5,770 nt of DNA, from positions 1-5,770 of the forward strand of contig JAQUUM010000090.1 in assembly GCA_028693885.1 (NCBI GenBank), in the 5' to 3' direction. Origin of the DNA: Bacilli bacterium. GTDB taxonomy: Bacteria > Bacillota_I > Bacilli_A > ML615J-28 > CAG-698. Each line of letters starts with the position of its first letter. Position 1 is the first letter of the stretch. A program made the translations under genes and the position numbers. This document shows, piece after piece, positions 5,703 to 5,770 of the stretch. The notes beneath the pieces were generated by a model. The model did no database searches. It saw nothing but the letters and a program-made list of their open reading frames with translations, and was not told the DNA's origin.

Positions 5703-5770
5703 TTATTTTTCGTTTGAATAATCCATTGCTAAATATCTTTGATACATACGATATTTTCTTTGAGCTTCAG
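5703..5770 (-). CDS. C-terminal end of an unidentified convergent gene (5' part beyond window)
   Basis: On the minus strand a frame is open from the window edge to a TAA at 5705-5703. It encodes 21 complete residues ending YRMYQRYLAMDYSNEK. The composition, rich in Arg, Lys and Tyr with a charged end, looks protein-like, and the stop lies 19 nt before a hairpin able to terminate in this direction. The other two minus-strand frames give less protein-like text. I do not recognise the family from so short a tail. An open frame this short could arise by chance in AT-rich DNA, hence the moderate confidence. Confidence 0.5.
   Translation of the reverse strand, partial: EAQRKYRMYQRYLAMDYSNEK

Overview
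The window is AT-rich DNA with strong Shine-Dalgarno sequences of the Bacillus type (GAGGTGAT, AGGAGG), an RNase J and a YkrB-like peptide deformylase. This points to a low-GC Gram-positive lineage: Bacilli, Erysipelotrichia-like or Acholeplasma/Izemoplasma-like. All five tryptophans visible in the reading frames (two in the permease, three in the ATPase) are TGG and no frame contains TGA. This argues against the Mycoplasma code, in which TGA would be the preferred tryptophan codon. The species cannot be named from this sequence.

Layout. (1) Bases 1-1750 hold the end of an ABC exporter operon: a 5'-truncated FtsX/LolE-type permease overlapping by 8 nt a LolD/MacB-type ATPase, closed by a good hairpin terminator (1762-1798). 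(2) Bases 1799-4206 hold a two-gene unit: peptide deformylase (def), then RNase J 13 nt later with no visible ribosome binding site, closed by a second terminator (4166-4206). (3) Bases 4207-5684 hold a single-gene unit: a leader with three regularly spaced copies of a 9-mer (AAAAGTGTA) in alternating orientation, a probable promoter, a strong ribosome binding site, and an AAA_14/DUF4143 ATPase with a PD-(D/E)XK-like C-terminus, closed by a long hairpin. (4) Bases 5703-5770 probably hold the C-terminus of a convergent minus-strand gene that would share this last hairpin.

How the genes fit together. Regions 1 and 2 are housekeeping-like: extrusion or lipoprotein-type transport, N-terminal processing of new proteins, and mRNA turnover. 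The def-RNase J pairing recalls the neighbourhood of defB and rnjA in Bacillus. Region 3 looks like an accessory gene in a chromosomal gap, because it has its own promoter and terminator and belongs to a patchily distributed, poorly understood ATPase family.

The most interesting non-coding signal is the three-copy repeat before the ATPase. As DNA it could be an operator array. As RNA it could fold into either of two mutually exclusive hairpins. I see no CRISPR array, tRNA, rRNA, transposase or att site. The intergenic gaps (1751-1873, 4158-4323, 5635-5702) are all shorter than 300 bases and are described by the features below.
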